A stretch of DNA of 64,000 nt, taken from contig NZ_JAEAGR010000003.1 in NCBI RefSeq assembly GCF_015999265.1, positions 1-64,000 of the forward strand, written 5' to 3'. The stretch comes from Mobilitalea sibirica. GTDB taxonomy: Bacteria; Bacillota; Clostridia; Lachnospirales; Lachnospiraceae. Of the stretch, positions 16,094 through 24,230 are shown one piece after another (position 1 is the first letter of the stretch; each line of letters opens with the position of its first letter). Made by a program: the position numbers and the translations under genes. The notes below the pieces were generated by a model. It did no database searches. It worked only from the letters and a program-made list of their open reading frames with translations, and was not told the DNA's origin.

Positions 16094-17413
16094 TTATTCT
16101 GCTTCTATGACCGCATATAATTTATCCATAGCTTCCTTCGCTTTGACTTCATAATGTGGAATTAAAGGAAGTTCAGCTTTGGACCCATCGATTCTTCTAA
16201 AATATTTATAGGATACGGTGAAAACCAGCTTAGCATTCGGTGTTTGAAAGGCTAAGATATCGCCATAGCAGGCAGGCATATTACCCGGAATTTCACCTAT
16301 AATTGTCCCTATGTCATTATCCAGTAAAGTGAGTGCAAACATCTGAGCAGAACTAAAGGTATCGGTTGAGGTTAAAGCATATACATTACCTGAGAATAGT
16401 AAATTTTCATTCTTTTTATTCTTTATCTCTTGTTTCTTGAATTTATAAAGGAACGGACCGTATCTGACATCGATCCCACCGGATATACTATATGCATCAA
16501 CGTCTATATATTTCATAAATTCGTTAATAACCCGTGAATTACCTCCGCCGTTATTTCGTAAATCGATAGCTACATTTTGCAAGTTATTATCTTTCACTGT
16601 TTGGAAGAATTCTTTCACCGTATTACGGTAATAATCATTGATACTGCAGGATCGCAGGGTGATGACCCCGAGCTTTTTGTTCTTATCTATATGATATGAT
16701 ACAAACGGTACCTCAGTCGAAGCCACCTCCTGAACGGGAATGTCAAAGGCAAAGTTTTTTTTCGTCAACGAACTACCTTCTTGAAAATTAAATTGAATTG
16801 CAGAACTCGTATCTACGCCTACAAATTCAAGATATTCTCGTCTTCTTAAATTCCTTGTGAATAAATACGTAGCGTAACTTTCCAACTCGTAAGAAAATTG
16901 TTCAAGAAATGTCTGATGAAGCTTTTGTACTGGAATATCGTTTATACTAAGAACATGGGTAGCTGTATATTCTTTATCCGTTAAATAAAGTTCTCCGTCT
17001 GTCATGGTAAAGGTTAAGGGAAGTCTTCTGGGATCATTGGCGTAAAAACTAATTCCGGTATGGGCATCCTTCAATTTGGCTAATATGCGGGCGGAGGCCT
17101 GCCATAGATGTAGTACGGTCACTTCCCCTGTAATCTTTGCTATCTCCTGTTCGAACTGTACTTTTACTTCCTTAGGAAGACCATCCACACATGCCGGGTG
17201 GCGCTCCTCTAACTTCTCTTTTATGTAGTTTAAATCCTGAAAGGCTTCTTCCTTTGACAATATAGTATGTAAGTCTTTCGAAATTTGCGCTTTTTTAATA
17301 GTACCCCGATATGGGTCAAGAAAAGCTTTATAGGAGAAGAACAGACATCCCATAATAATTGCTACTATACCGGTTATATTCAGTAAACGCTTTATAATTC
17401 GTTTTGATTTCAT
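16094..17413 (-). CDS. S41-family serine protease, membrane-anchored
   Basis: A 439-residue tail-specific-protease-like (S41) protein with an N-terminal anchor (about residues 8-28). The peptidase domain shows NVAIDLRNNGGGNS and the catalytic-serine segment TDTFSSAQMFALTLLDN, then a lysine-containing strand region; no PDZ domain is obvious between the N-terminal helical part and the catalytic domain. ATG at 17411-17413 is chosen since GGAGG lies 5 nt upstream; the in-frame ATG 4 codons earlier overlaps that site. Substrate unknown. Confidence 0.85.
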   Translation of the reverse strand: MKSKRIIKRLLNITGIVAIIMGCLFFSYKAFLDPYRGTIKKAQISKDLHTILSKEEAFQDLNYIKEKLEERHPACVDGLPKEVKVQFEQEIAKITGEVTVLHLWQASARILAKLKDAHTGISFYANDPRRLPLTFTMTDGELYLTDKEYTATHVLSINDIPVQKLHQTFLEQFSYELESYATYLFTRNLRRREYLEFVGVDTSSAIQFNFQEGSSLTKKNFAFDIPVQEVASTEVPFVSYHIDKNKKLGVITLRSCSINDYYRNTVKEFFQTVKDNNLQNVAIDLRNNGGGNSRVINEFMKYIDVDAYSISGGIDVRYGPFLYKFKKQEIKNKKNENLLFSGNVYALTSTDTFSSAQMFALTLLDNDIGTIIGEIPGNMPACYGDILAFQTPNAKLVFTVSYKYFRRIDGSKAELPLIPHYEVKAKEAMDKLYAVIEAE

Positions 17414-17622
17414 GCTAACCTCCATACTCCGCCTTTTATACTTATAATGTGCTTTATGTATTAATTACAGGTTTATCGCTTCTCACTATACGCTATGCGA
17501 TATTTGGTATATTTATGGTAAAATTTTATCATAGATATAGAGATCATACAATATGAATAGAAATTTAGATAGATTATTGCTAATAAATCTGATTAAAAAA
17601 CAAATACACATAAGGTAAAATA

Positions 17623-17631
17623 TGGTATAAT
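17623..17631 (+). promoter_or_regulatory. Extended -10 promoter of the DsrE-like gene
   Basis: TG-G-TATAAT (17623-17631), 52 bp before the chosen start. Confidence 0.45.
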
Positions 17632-17683
17632 GTTTATGATAATAAATAAGATTCGAGGTGCTTCTGCAGAGAAGGAGGATAAT

Positions 17684-18022
17684 ATGGCACAAAAATTGTA
17701 TATTTTATGGACAACGGATAACCAAATTACAGCTGAGAAAATGGTACTTATGTATTCGCAGAATTGTATGTTAAAACACTGGTGGGATGAAGTGACCATC
17801 ATAATCTGGGGAGCATCGGCACAACTGGCCAATGACAATCCCATGATTCAAGAGAAGATTAAGATGGCAATTCATACCGGAGTTAAGTTTATTGCATGCA
17901 AAGGCTGTTCCGACCAATTAAATGTTTCTGATAAATTATCGGAATTAGGTGTTGAAGTTGTCTACTGGGGACATGGATTGACCGAAATAATTCAAAATGG
18001 TGAGAAGCTGATTACAATTTAA
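17684..18022 (+). CDS. DsrE-family-like small protein
   Basis: A 112-residue cytosolic protein: KLYILWTTDNQITAEKMVLMYSQN at the start, VTIIIWGASAQLANDN in the middle and VKFIACKGCSDQLNVSDKLSELGVEVVYWG near the end. This is the alpha/beta layout of DsrE/F-like proteins, with a conserved-looking Cys pair (CKGC). ATG 17684 follows AAGGAGG; the frame runs further upstream without a ribosome binding site. Convergent with the next gene, with stops adjoining. Precise role unknown. Confidence 0.7.
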   Translation: MAQKLYILWTTDNQITAEKMVLMYSQNCMLKHWWDEVTIIIWGASAQLANDNPMIQEKIKMAIHTGVKFIACKGCSDQLNVSDKLSELGVEVVYWGHGLTEIIQNGEKLITI

Positions 18023-18625
18023 CTAAGCACCGGTTACCGGTATCAAAGTGTGTTTTATTTCATTAACAAGAAGGAAAGGTACGGTTTGATAACGGAAGTA
18101 TATGATGGTTTCACAAATCCATAGGGACGCTGTCAAAGCATATTCAATATCTCTTTTATAACTTTTGGGAGTGGAAATATATTCTTTTTGCATTTCCATA
18201 ATAATGGAGGATATGCTTTTTCGGGGTTCCTTATTATTATGCTTAAGACTTATATTATGTTTATACCGAAGATAAAGAAGTTCCATATGAAGACGGAATT
18301 CATATAAGAAGTGGGATAACTTTTTTTTATGTAGTTGTTCATTTACATGAAAGTAGCAAAAGAAGTCGCATACATAATGGCATACTTCACCCAAGGTAAC
18401 AGAGAACTCCTCGCGTGTTAACTTATCATGCATTAGTAGGTTAGAACGGTCACATACAGTAAACAGATAGTTATCTAAGGTATGAGGCTTGCGGATATCA
18501 TCCGGAGCAATATCCGGCTTAACATTCCCAAAGGAAAATAATTTTTCATCTAATTCAACCATATCAATGAGATGTTGCCTTAATATCTTTGAAATAAAGA
18601 TATGTGAGAAAAAGAACATATACAA
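18023..18625 (-). CDS. Zinc-dependent phospholipase C-like protein
   Basis: A 200-residue protein with the layout of the Zn_dep_PLPC family: FSFGNVKPDIAPDDIRKPHTLDN near the N-terminus, EEFSVTLGEVCHYVCDFFCYFHVNE with the metal-binding His set in the middle, and a helical C-terminal half. No clear signal peptide, as is usual for this short clostridial subgroup, so activity and location are uncertain. Its stop abuts that of the convergent DsrE-like gene with no terminator between them. Confidence 0.6.
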   Translation of the reverse strand: MYMFFFSHIFISKILRQHLIDMVELDEKLFSFGNVKPDIAPDDIRKPHTLDNYLFTVCDRSNLLMHDKLTREEFSVTLGEVCHYVCDFFCYFHVNEQLHKKKLSHFLYEFRLHMELLYLRYKHNISLKHNNKEPRKSISSIIMEMQKEYISTPKSYKRDIEYALTASLWICETIIYFRYQTVPFLLVNEIKHTLIPVTGA

Positions 18626-18750
18626 AGCTCCTTTCTGTTTTGTGATTTTACACTATAAGTTTATCGCAAATTTACACAGATAGTTTCAAGATTGGGTAAA
18701 GGACACCTTAAATATTGGTAAAATGTAATAATCGACAGTGAGTAAATTCC

Positions 18751-18842
18751 AGTCAATACCGCAATTGATAATAATTATCAATTGCGGTATTGACTTTTTA
18801 ACAGTTTAACATTATTATATAAGAAAATGATAATCAGTATCA
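18751..18842 (+). promoter_or_regulatory. feo operon promoter with two Fur boxes
   Basis: TGATAATAATTATCA (18766-18780) is a perfect 7-1-7 Fur-type box, set in a 22-bp-arm palindrome (18751-18795). A second box, TGATAATCAGTATCA (18828-18842), has one mismatch. Between them lie TTGACT (18790-18795) and TATTAT (18813-18818) at 17-bp spacing, so one box abuts the -35 and the other the start site. This predicts iron-dependent repression. Confidence 0.8.
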
Positions 18843-18858
18843 AAAAGGAGTGAGTGAC

Positions 18859-19071
18859 ATGTCTCTGGCTATGGTATCTTTAGGAGAAACTAGAAGAATT
18901 TCTGAGTTTACCGGTAAAGAAGATTTAAAACGGCACCTACAGGATCTTGGTTTTGTAAAAGGTGAGGAAGTAAAGGTTGTTGGTGAAAACCCCAGTGGTA
19001 TGATACTTTTGGTAAAAGGAGTAAGAATTGCGTTAAACAGAGGCTTGGCCTCTAAAATATTGGTTGCTTAG
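18859..19071 (+). CDS. feoA: FeoA-domain protein, first copy
   Basis: A 70-residue SH3-like FeoA protein (LAMVSLGETRRISEFTGKEDLKRHLQDLGFVKGEEVKVVGENPSGMILLVKGVRIALNRGLASKI in outline: LxxLGF, VxGxR). FeoA proteins assist FeoB in ferrous iron uptake. ATG 18859 lies 8 nt after AAGGAG; the open frame begins 3 codons earlier at a GTG overlapping that site. First gene of the Fur-controlled operon. Confidence 0.93.
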   Translation: MSLAMVSLGETRRISEFTGKEDLKRHLQDLGFVKGEEVKVVGENPSGMILLVKGVRIALNRGLASKILVA

Positions 19072-19083
19072 GAGGATACAGGA

Positions 19084-19305
19084 ATGACATTAAAGGAATT
19101 GGAAGTTGGGCAGGTAGGGACTGTTGTTTCCATTGGAGAAAAGGGTCCGATAAGAAGACGTATCATGGATATGGGCGTAACCCCGGGAACTAAAATCAAG
19201 GTAGTAAAAGTGGCTCCCCTAGGTGATCCGATTGAAGTAAATATCCGCGGATATGAATTGAGCTTAAGAAAAGATGAAGCCAATCAGATTATTATTCAAA
19301 GCTAA
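19084..19305 (+). CDS. feoA: FeoA-domain protein, second copy
   Basis: A 73-residue FeoA protein with the standard signatures (VGTVVSIGEKGPIRRRIMDMGVTPGTKIKV...DPIEVNIRGYELSLRKDEANQI, given in outline). It follows the first feoA by 12 nt with GGAGG upstream. Two different adjacent FeoA proteins are common in clostridia; whether each has a separate role is not known. Confidence 0.93.
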   Translation: MTLKELEVGQVGTVVSIGEKGPIRRRIMDMGVTPGTKIKVVKVAPLGDPIEVNIRGYELSLRKDEANQIIIQS

Positions 19306-19406
19306 TAAATATTAATTAGAATGTAAAAACAACGTTAATATCTGAAATTCATTTATGTTTAGAATAAAAGATTATCAGTCCAAGCTGATTATACAGGAGG
19401 AAATCA

Positions 19407-21461
19407 ATGTCTATAACAATTGCACTTGCAGGTAATCCTAACTGCGGTAAAACCACTTTATTTAATGATATTACAGGTTCAAAACAACATGTTGGCAACT
19501 GGCCCGGCGTTACGGTTGATAAAAAGGAAGGTATCTATAGAAAGAATAGACAGGTTACTATATTAGATTTACCCGGTACCTATTCTTTATCACCCTATTC
19601 CGCAGAGGAGATTATTGCACGGGATTATATCGTGAAGGAAAAACCAGATGCGGTTATCAATATAGTCGATGGTACTAGTATTGAAAGAAATCTTTATTTA
19701 ACGCTACAAATTATTGAAACAAGAATACCCTTGGTTATAGCAGTCAATATGATGGATGAAGTAGAAGCTAAGGGAGATGTTATCAACTGTAATAAGCTAT
19801 CCGAAATTTTTGGAGTTCCGGTTATACCGATTGTAGCCAGAAGTGGTAAAGGCATAAAGGAATTAATGGATGCAGCTATAGAGATTGCAAATGCAAAAAA
19901 GAAGCCGAATTATCTGGATATTTTCGATGATAATATATCCGGTGCAGTTGAACGAATTGCCGAAACACTGGAGGATCCCAAGGAAGAGGATCGTATATGG
20001 AAGGCAATTAAACTGGTTGAGGGCGATAGTATTGTAACCGATAGCCTGCCGGAGAATAAGAAAGCTTTCGTTGCTGAGATGATTAAGACAGCAGAAAAAT
20101 CTGCAGATGGTGATACGGAAGCCAAGATTGCAGATTTACGTTATAAATACATAACGAATACAGTAAAGAAGGCAGTAAAAAAAGGCGCTTTGGATCATGC
20201 GGAGACAAAGTCCGATAAATTGGATCGTATTTTAACCAACCGTATATTAGCGATTCCTATATTCGCTGCGGTTATGTACCTGTTATTCTCATTTACCTTC
20301 AGTGAGAATTTCTTAATGATTGAAGGACTACCCAGTCCTGGTATCTGGTTGGCAGGTCTTGTAGAGGCAGGATGGGGTACTTTAACCGGATGGGTCGAAA
20401 GTGCTTTGGTGTCCCTTGGAGCTTCTGACTGGGCGTTTTCCCTTGTGATTGATGGTATCATGGAGGGAATTGGCGCTGTTGCCGGATTCTTACCTTTGGT
20501 ATTAGTTATGTTCCTTATGCTATCTTTCCTTGAAGATAGTGGTTATATGGCAAGAGTTGCCTTCGTTATGGATCGTCTTTTCCGCCATCTGGGCTTATCC
20601 GGTAAATCCTTTATACCCTTACTCATGGGATTTGGTTGCTCTGTACCGGCCTTAATGGCTTCAAGAACCTTGGATAGTGATAAGGACCGAAGAATTACCA
20701 TGATGATTACTCCTTTTATGTCCTGCGGAGCTAAGTTGCCGATTTATGCTATGTTTGCGGCTACCTTATTTGCAGACAGCAATAAAACATTAATTGTATT
20801 TTCTATTTATATGTTAGGTCTGGTAGTGGCAATTCTCAGCGCTCTGATTTTAAGTAAGTTTGTTATAAAAGGTGAAACCTCCAGTTTTATTATGGAGCTT
20901 CCGCAGTATCGGATCCCCACCGGAAAGAGTATATTAATTCATGGTTGGGAGAAGGTAAAAGGGTTTGCAATTAAAGCAGGTACAATTATTTTTGCTTCAA
21001 CCGTACTGATCTGGTTTTTATCAAGCTTTAATTTTAACGGAATGACCGATATGGAAAACAGCTTTTTGGCTTATATCGGAAACAGTTTTAAGGTTATCTT
21101 TGCTCCTTTAGGTTTTGCTGATTGGAGAGCCTCTGTTGGTGTTGTAACCGGCTGGATTGCGAAGGAGAATATCGTTGCAACCTTTGGTCAGTTATTTGCT
21201 AATATTGAAGACGAAGCAGTTCTTGAAGCTGTGATGGCAGGAGAAGAGGCTTTACCGGCTATTAAAGATGTATTTACTACAGTAACCGCTTTTTCCTATA
21301 TGGCTTTTAATCTCTTATGTATGCCATGCTTTGCAGCGGTTGGTGCAATCAAAAGAGAGATGGGGTCCTGGAAATGGACTCTAAGAGCGGTAGGTTTTCA
21401 GATGCTAGTTGCCTATATTGTAGCGCTACTCATTAACGTAATAGGAAACCTGATATTTTAA
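19407..21461 (+). CDS. feoB: Ferrous iron transport protein B
   Basis: Ferrous iron permease of the cytoplasmic membrane, 684 residues. The N-terminal GTPase domain has G1 GNPNCGKTT, G3 DLPGTYSL and G4 NMMDE, then the helical GDI-like spacer (to about residue 250). The membrane part has two Gate (nucleoside-recognition) regions with GFGCSVPA and CGAKLPIY, and a final NLLCMPCFAA segment with conserved cysteines. AGGAGG precedes the start. It is the core of the feo operon. Confidence 0.97.
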   Translation: MSITIALAGNPNCGKTTLFNDITGSKQHVGNWPGVTVDKKEGIYRKNRQVTILDLPGTYSLSPYSAEEIIARDYIVKEKPDAVINIVDGTSIERNLYLTLQIIETRIPLVIAVNMMDEVEAKGDVINCNKLSEIFGVPVIPIVARSGKGIKELMDAAIEIANAKKKPNYLDIFDDNISGAVERIAETLEDPKEEDRIWKAIKLVEGDSIVTDSLPENKKAFVAEMIKTAEKSADGDTEAKIADLRYKYITNTVKKAVKKGALDHAETKSDKLDRILTNRILAIPIFAAVMYLLFSFTFSENFLMIEGLPSPGIWLAGLVEAGWGTLTGWVESALVSLGASDWAFSLVIDGIMEGIGAVAGFLPLVLVMFLMLSFLEDSGYMARVAFVMDRLFRHLGLSGKSFIPLLMGFGCSVPALMASRTLDSDKDRRITMMITPFMSCGAKLPIYAMFAATLFADSNKTLIVFSIYMLGLVVAILSALILSKFVIKGETSSFIMELPQYRIPTGKSILIHGWEKVKGFAIKAGTIIFASTVLIWFLSSFNFNGMTDMENSFLAYIGNSFKVIFAPLGFADWRASVGVVTGWIAKENIVATFGQLFANIEDEAVLEAVMAGEEALPAIKDVFTTVTAFSYMAFNLLCMPCFAAVGAIKREMGSWKWTLRAVGFQMLVAYIVALLINVIGNLIF

Positions 21462-21502
21462 GGGAAATCTCATATTATCCCTGAAATGAATGGGGGTATT
21501 AA

Positions 21503-21955
21503 GTGAAACAAAAAGATAAACCGGAGGCTTATTCGAGTGCTGAGGTTATAATAAGGAAAGAAAATATCCTTAAGGAGCTAAAAAAGAGAGGATATAAAAT
21601 AACCGGGCAAAGAGAAACTATAATCGAAGTACTTATAAGTAACAGATGCTTAAGTTGTAAGGATATTTATTACCAAGCAATTAAGCAGGATCCAACGATC
21701 GGGATAGCCACGGTATACCGATTTATAAAGATATTAGAAACATGTGGTTTTATTGATAGGGATAACTTATTTCAAATATCGAAAAAGAGTTACCGTGTAC
21801 CTGATGATCAGATTATTCTTATTGATCATCAGAACGAAATAAGTTTAGAAAAAGGCGAATGGTATATCAGTCTAAGACAGATGCTACAAGATTACGGTTA
21901 TATTGACAATCATGATTTATCTGTTGTAATAACAAAAATAGAGAAAACAAAATAA
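21503..21955 (+). CDS. Fur-family-like regulator lacking the metal sites
   Basis: A 150-residue protein with a clear Fur winged-helix N-terminus (ILKELKKRGYKITGQRETIIEVL...SCKDIYYQAIKQDPTIGIATVYRFIKILETCGFIDR, in outline). The C-terminal half does not look like a Fur dimerisation domain: the HHxHxxC and CxxC motifs are missing and it is short and charged. GTG start at 21503, 41 nt after feoB. Possibly an iron-operon regulator with altered or no metal sensing. Confidence 0.75.
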   Translation: MKQKDKPEAYSSAEVIIRKENILKELKKRGYKITGQRETIIEVLISNRCLSCKDIYYQAIKQDPTIGIATVYRFIKILETCGFIDRDNLFQISKKSYRVPDDQIILIDHQNEISLEKGEWYISLRQMLQDYGYIDNHDLSVVITKIEKTK

Positions 21956-22045
21956 TGCAGATATATAAAAGAAAGTATGATCTCATAGGTATAACCATGG
22001 GAGCAATTTAGTAACAAGTTGTAATGATCCGAAAGGAGGCTTATT

Positions 22046-22195
22046 ATGATAGATTTTATTATAATAGGAATTGTTGCATCCGTATTATTATTAGGAATTA
22101 TTTCAGGAATTAGAAAGAAAAAAAGAGGAGACGCAACCAGCTGTGGTTGTTCCTGCAGCGGCTGTCCATCCGCCAATGCTTGTCATCAGGATTAA
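22046..22195 (+). CDS. FeoB-associated Cys-rich membrane protein
   Basis: A 49-residue protein: one N-terminal membrane helix (MIDFIIIGIVASVLLLGII), a basic turn (RKKKRG), then a Cys-rich tail CGCSCSGCPSANAC ending HQD. This is the small Cys-rich protein that often follows feoB in Firmicutes (the p12-like family). GAAAGGAGG lies just upstream of ATG 22046. Last gene of the feo operon; proposed to help iron delivery or FeoB assembly. Confidence 0.9.
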   Translation: MIDFIIIGIVASVLLLGIISGIRKKKRGDATSCGCSCSGCPSANACHQD

Positions 22196-22245
22196 TCATT
22201 GAGTATTATTAATCCTCTACCAAATTAATCTAAATAAATGGGAAT

Positions 22246-22445
22246 AAAAAGGGTCTGTTTCAAAATAGTTAAACGGGGAATATGATTTTACCGTAATGTA
22301 CTGTTTGACGGACATGTTGCTGATTTTGTTATGACTAGTGCGAACAGAAGTGTTCGAACAAGGCATATAAAATCGAAACGATGTCCTTCAATCTGTGTAT
22401 GAGGAAAATTAAATTCCATTGTTTATTTTGAAACAGACCCTTTTT
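22246..22445. mobile_element. MITE-like element with 22-bp terminal inverted repeats
   Basis: AAAAAGGGTCTGTTTCAAAATA (its first 20 bases fit at 22246-22265) is repeated inverted at 22424-22445. The 200-bp unit has no gene. The GGGTCTGTTTCAAAAT ends look like transposon termini. Read as RNA the ends also form a strong stem plus T-run, so it probably ends feo transcription as well. No clear target duplication was seen. Confidence 0.6.
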
Positions 22446-22506
22446 GTGTTAGCAAGTACTAGGACACATTAAAATTTAATTAAGATATTGTGGAGTATAT
22501 AGACAT

Positions 22507-22527
22507 TATAACCATATTATGGTTATA
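22507..22527. promoter_or_regulatory. Palindrome upstream of the PH-like gene
   Basis: TATAACCATA / TATGGTTATA with a 1-bp centre (22507-22527), about 47 bp before the start codon; a possible operator. Confidence 0.3.
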
Positions 22528-22573
22528 TTTAGTTGATCTATAAAAATGCTTATTATGTAAAGGAGATTTTACA

Positions 22574-22996
22574 ATGAATCAAAGCAGCAGGAAATTATTT
22601 AGTTATATTTTAGGAGCAATCATATTGGTTGGTGTTACTATTTTTTTGGTGGTTTTATATAACAGTACGAAAAAAGAGACAGAAATTGTGATATCTGATG
22701 AATACTTTGAGGTTCAAGGAATGTTTGGAGCTACTTATTATTTTGACGATATTGAGGTTATAGAATTGAGGGATACTATTCCTAAAATCACCAGAAAAAA
22801 TAATGGTTCAGGCTTAGGAGAGGTCAAAAAAGGAGATTTTGAAGTAGAAGGACTAGGAAGCGGCAAGTTATTCATACTTTCAAAAGAAGGCCCATATATA
22901 TATGTTCAGACAAAAGATAGCTACGTGATTATCAATTATAAGGATCAGACTAAAACGAAAGAACTGTACGAAAGTCTGACAACCTATCTAGATTAA
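22574..22996 (+). CDS. Membrane-anchored PH-like domain protein
   Basis: A 140-residue protein with an N-terminal membrane helix (residues about 8-30) and a small beta-rich domain: ISDEYFEVQGMFGATYYFDDIEVIELRDTIP...KLFILSKEGPYIYVQTKDSYVIINYKDQTKTKELYESL in outline. This is the pattern of bacterial PH-domain (PF10882-type) proteins. AAAGGAG precedes ATG 22574. No partner genes; function unknown. Confidence 0.55.
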   Translation: MNQSSRKLFSYILGAIILVGVTIFLVVLYNSTKKETEIVISDEYFEVQGMFGATYYFDDIEVIELRDTIPKITRKNNGSGLGEVKKGDFEVEGLGSGKLFILSKEGPYIYVQTKDSYVIINYKDQTKTKELYESLTTYLD

Positions 22997-23114
22997 ATAA
23001 TCTAGATTAAATAATAGATTAAATCAGTGTAAACCATTAATTATAATAATCAGAAGAGTACAGATTGCTACATCACACAGATTTATTCACATTTAAGTAT
23101 TTCACTACACTTAA

Positions 23115-23321
23115 TCAATTAACAGTATTGCTATTAATTATACAATTCTAATCGGTTTTTACTTTGATCTTGCAAAGAACCAGGAGTATATTGCAGATGC
23201 TTATAAGAAAAGACTAATACCGTTACCTTATCATGAAAGAAAGATAATGGACGACTATCCTTTGGTATCAAATAAACATTGTAAGAATAATTTAATCATA
23301 AAAAGTATAAAATTCACATAA
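23115..23321 (+). pseudogene. Possible gene remnant
   Basis: An open stretch without a start codon at its beginning encodes protein-like sequence (FYFDLAKNQEYIADAYKKR...LPYHERKIMDDYPLVS), ending at a stop at 23319-23321. It may be the tail of a decayed gene. The family was not recognised. The rest of the 22997-23405 gap holds only short AT-rich repeats (TCTAGATTAAATAA, about 22988-23025). Confidence 0.3.
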
Positions 23322-23388
23322 AGTCTCTATGAAATCTTAATATATAACTTTACATAATCGAAACCCGATGATAAAATGGTTGCAATGA

Positions 23389-23402
23389 TGAACGGGGGTT
23401 CA
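23389..23402. promoter_or_regulatory. TetR operator copy 1
   Basis: TGAACGGGGGTTCA: inverted repeat TGAAC-N4-GTTCA directly before the tetR start and overlapping its GGGGG ribosome binding site. The same repeat is found at 24073 before the transporter gene. Confidence 0.65.
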
Positions 23403-23405
23403 CTT

Positions 23406-23999
23406 ATGCAGTACTTAAAGGAAGAAATAAGGAATAATATTATAGCGGCGGCATTGGAGGAGTTTACAAAGAAAGGATATCAGGATGCCTCCATGAGGGT
23501 GATTGCTTCCAATGCAGGAATAGCCATTGGTAGTGTATACCGCTATTTTAAGAATAAGGATGAGTTGTTTAATTCCATCGTAGATCCGATCTATACCAGT
23601 TTTACGTCTATGATTTTAGAATTGTATCAAACCGAAGGTGTTATATCCAGGATGCATTCCATAGCTAAGGAGATTACCGATAAGGTGATGGAGTTTTATG
23701 AAGAACATGAAGCAATACTCCTCATATTGATAGACAAAAGTAAGGGTTCCAAGTATGAAAATATCAAGGAAGAACTGATTAGGCTTTTAAACTACCGTCT
23801 CAAGAATGAGTTAGGGCCAATCTTTAAGGAAACAGGTGTAAAACTTCAGGATGAGTATATCCTTTATGTGGTTGCAGCATCCTTTATAGAAGGCTTTTTT
23901 ATGATTATTAATAAATATAAAAATCTATCGATGATGAAAGAGATGATTAATCAACTGTTAATCGTGTATTTCGATGACTTTCATAAAAGATTTCAATAA
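23406..23999 (+). CDS. TetR-family transcriptional regulator
   Basis: A 197-residue TetR repressor. The N-terminal HTH is canonical (IIAAALEEFTKKGYQDASMRVIASNAGIAIGSVYRYFKNKDELFNSIV, in outline), followed by a helical ligand-binding domain. ATG 23406 is preferred over the earlier in-frame ATG 23376, since the palindrome at 23389-23402 and the G-rich ribosome binding site lie between. It probably represses itself and the MMPL export genes downstream. Confidence 0.88.
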   Translation: MQYLKEEIRNNIIAAALEEFTKKGYQDASMRVIASNAGIAIGSVYRYFKNKDELFNSIVDPIYTSFTSMILELYQTEGVISRMHSIAKEITDKVMEFYEEHEAILLILIDKSKGSKYENIKEELIRLLNYRLKNELGPIFKETGVKLQDEYILYVVAASFIEGFFMIINKYKNLSMMKEMINQLLIVYFDDFHKRFQ

Positions 24000-24072
24000 A
24001 AGACCAATAAAAGTTTTTCATAAATGATTTCAACAAAAGGTTTTATAAACAATTATTTTTTTGATTTAAAAA

Positions 24073-24086
24073 TGAACGATGGTTCA
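24073..24086. promoter_or_regulatory. TetR operator copy 2
   Basis: TGAACGATGGTTCA, the same TGAAC-N4-GTTCA palindrome as at 23389, 145 bp upstream of the MMPL start, followed by TTTTTTA. Confidence 0.65.
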
Positions 24087-24230
24087 CTTTTTTATCTTTT
24101 TAAAAGAAGAACGTATGAAATAGAACGTAAGATGTATATTAGTTATTGGATATCTTCAATTAGCGTTATCGTTAAAGATTTCGCTTTTAATACAACAATG
24201 TAAATTACATAATAGAAGGAGAAGAAATGT

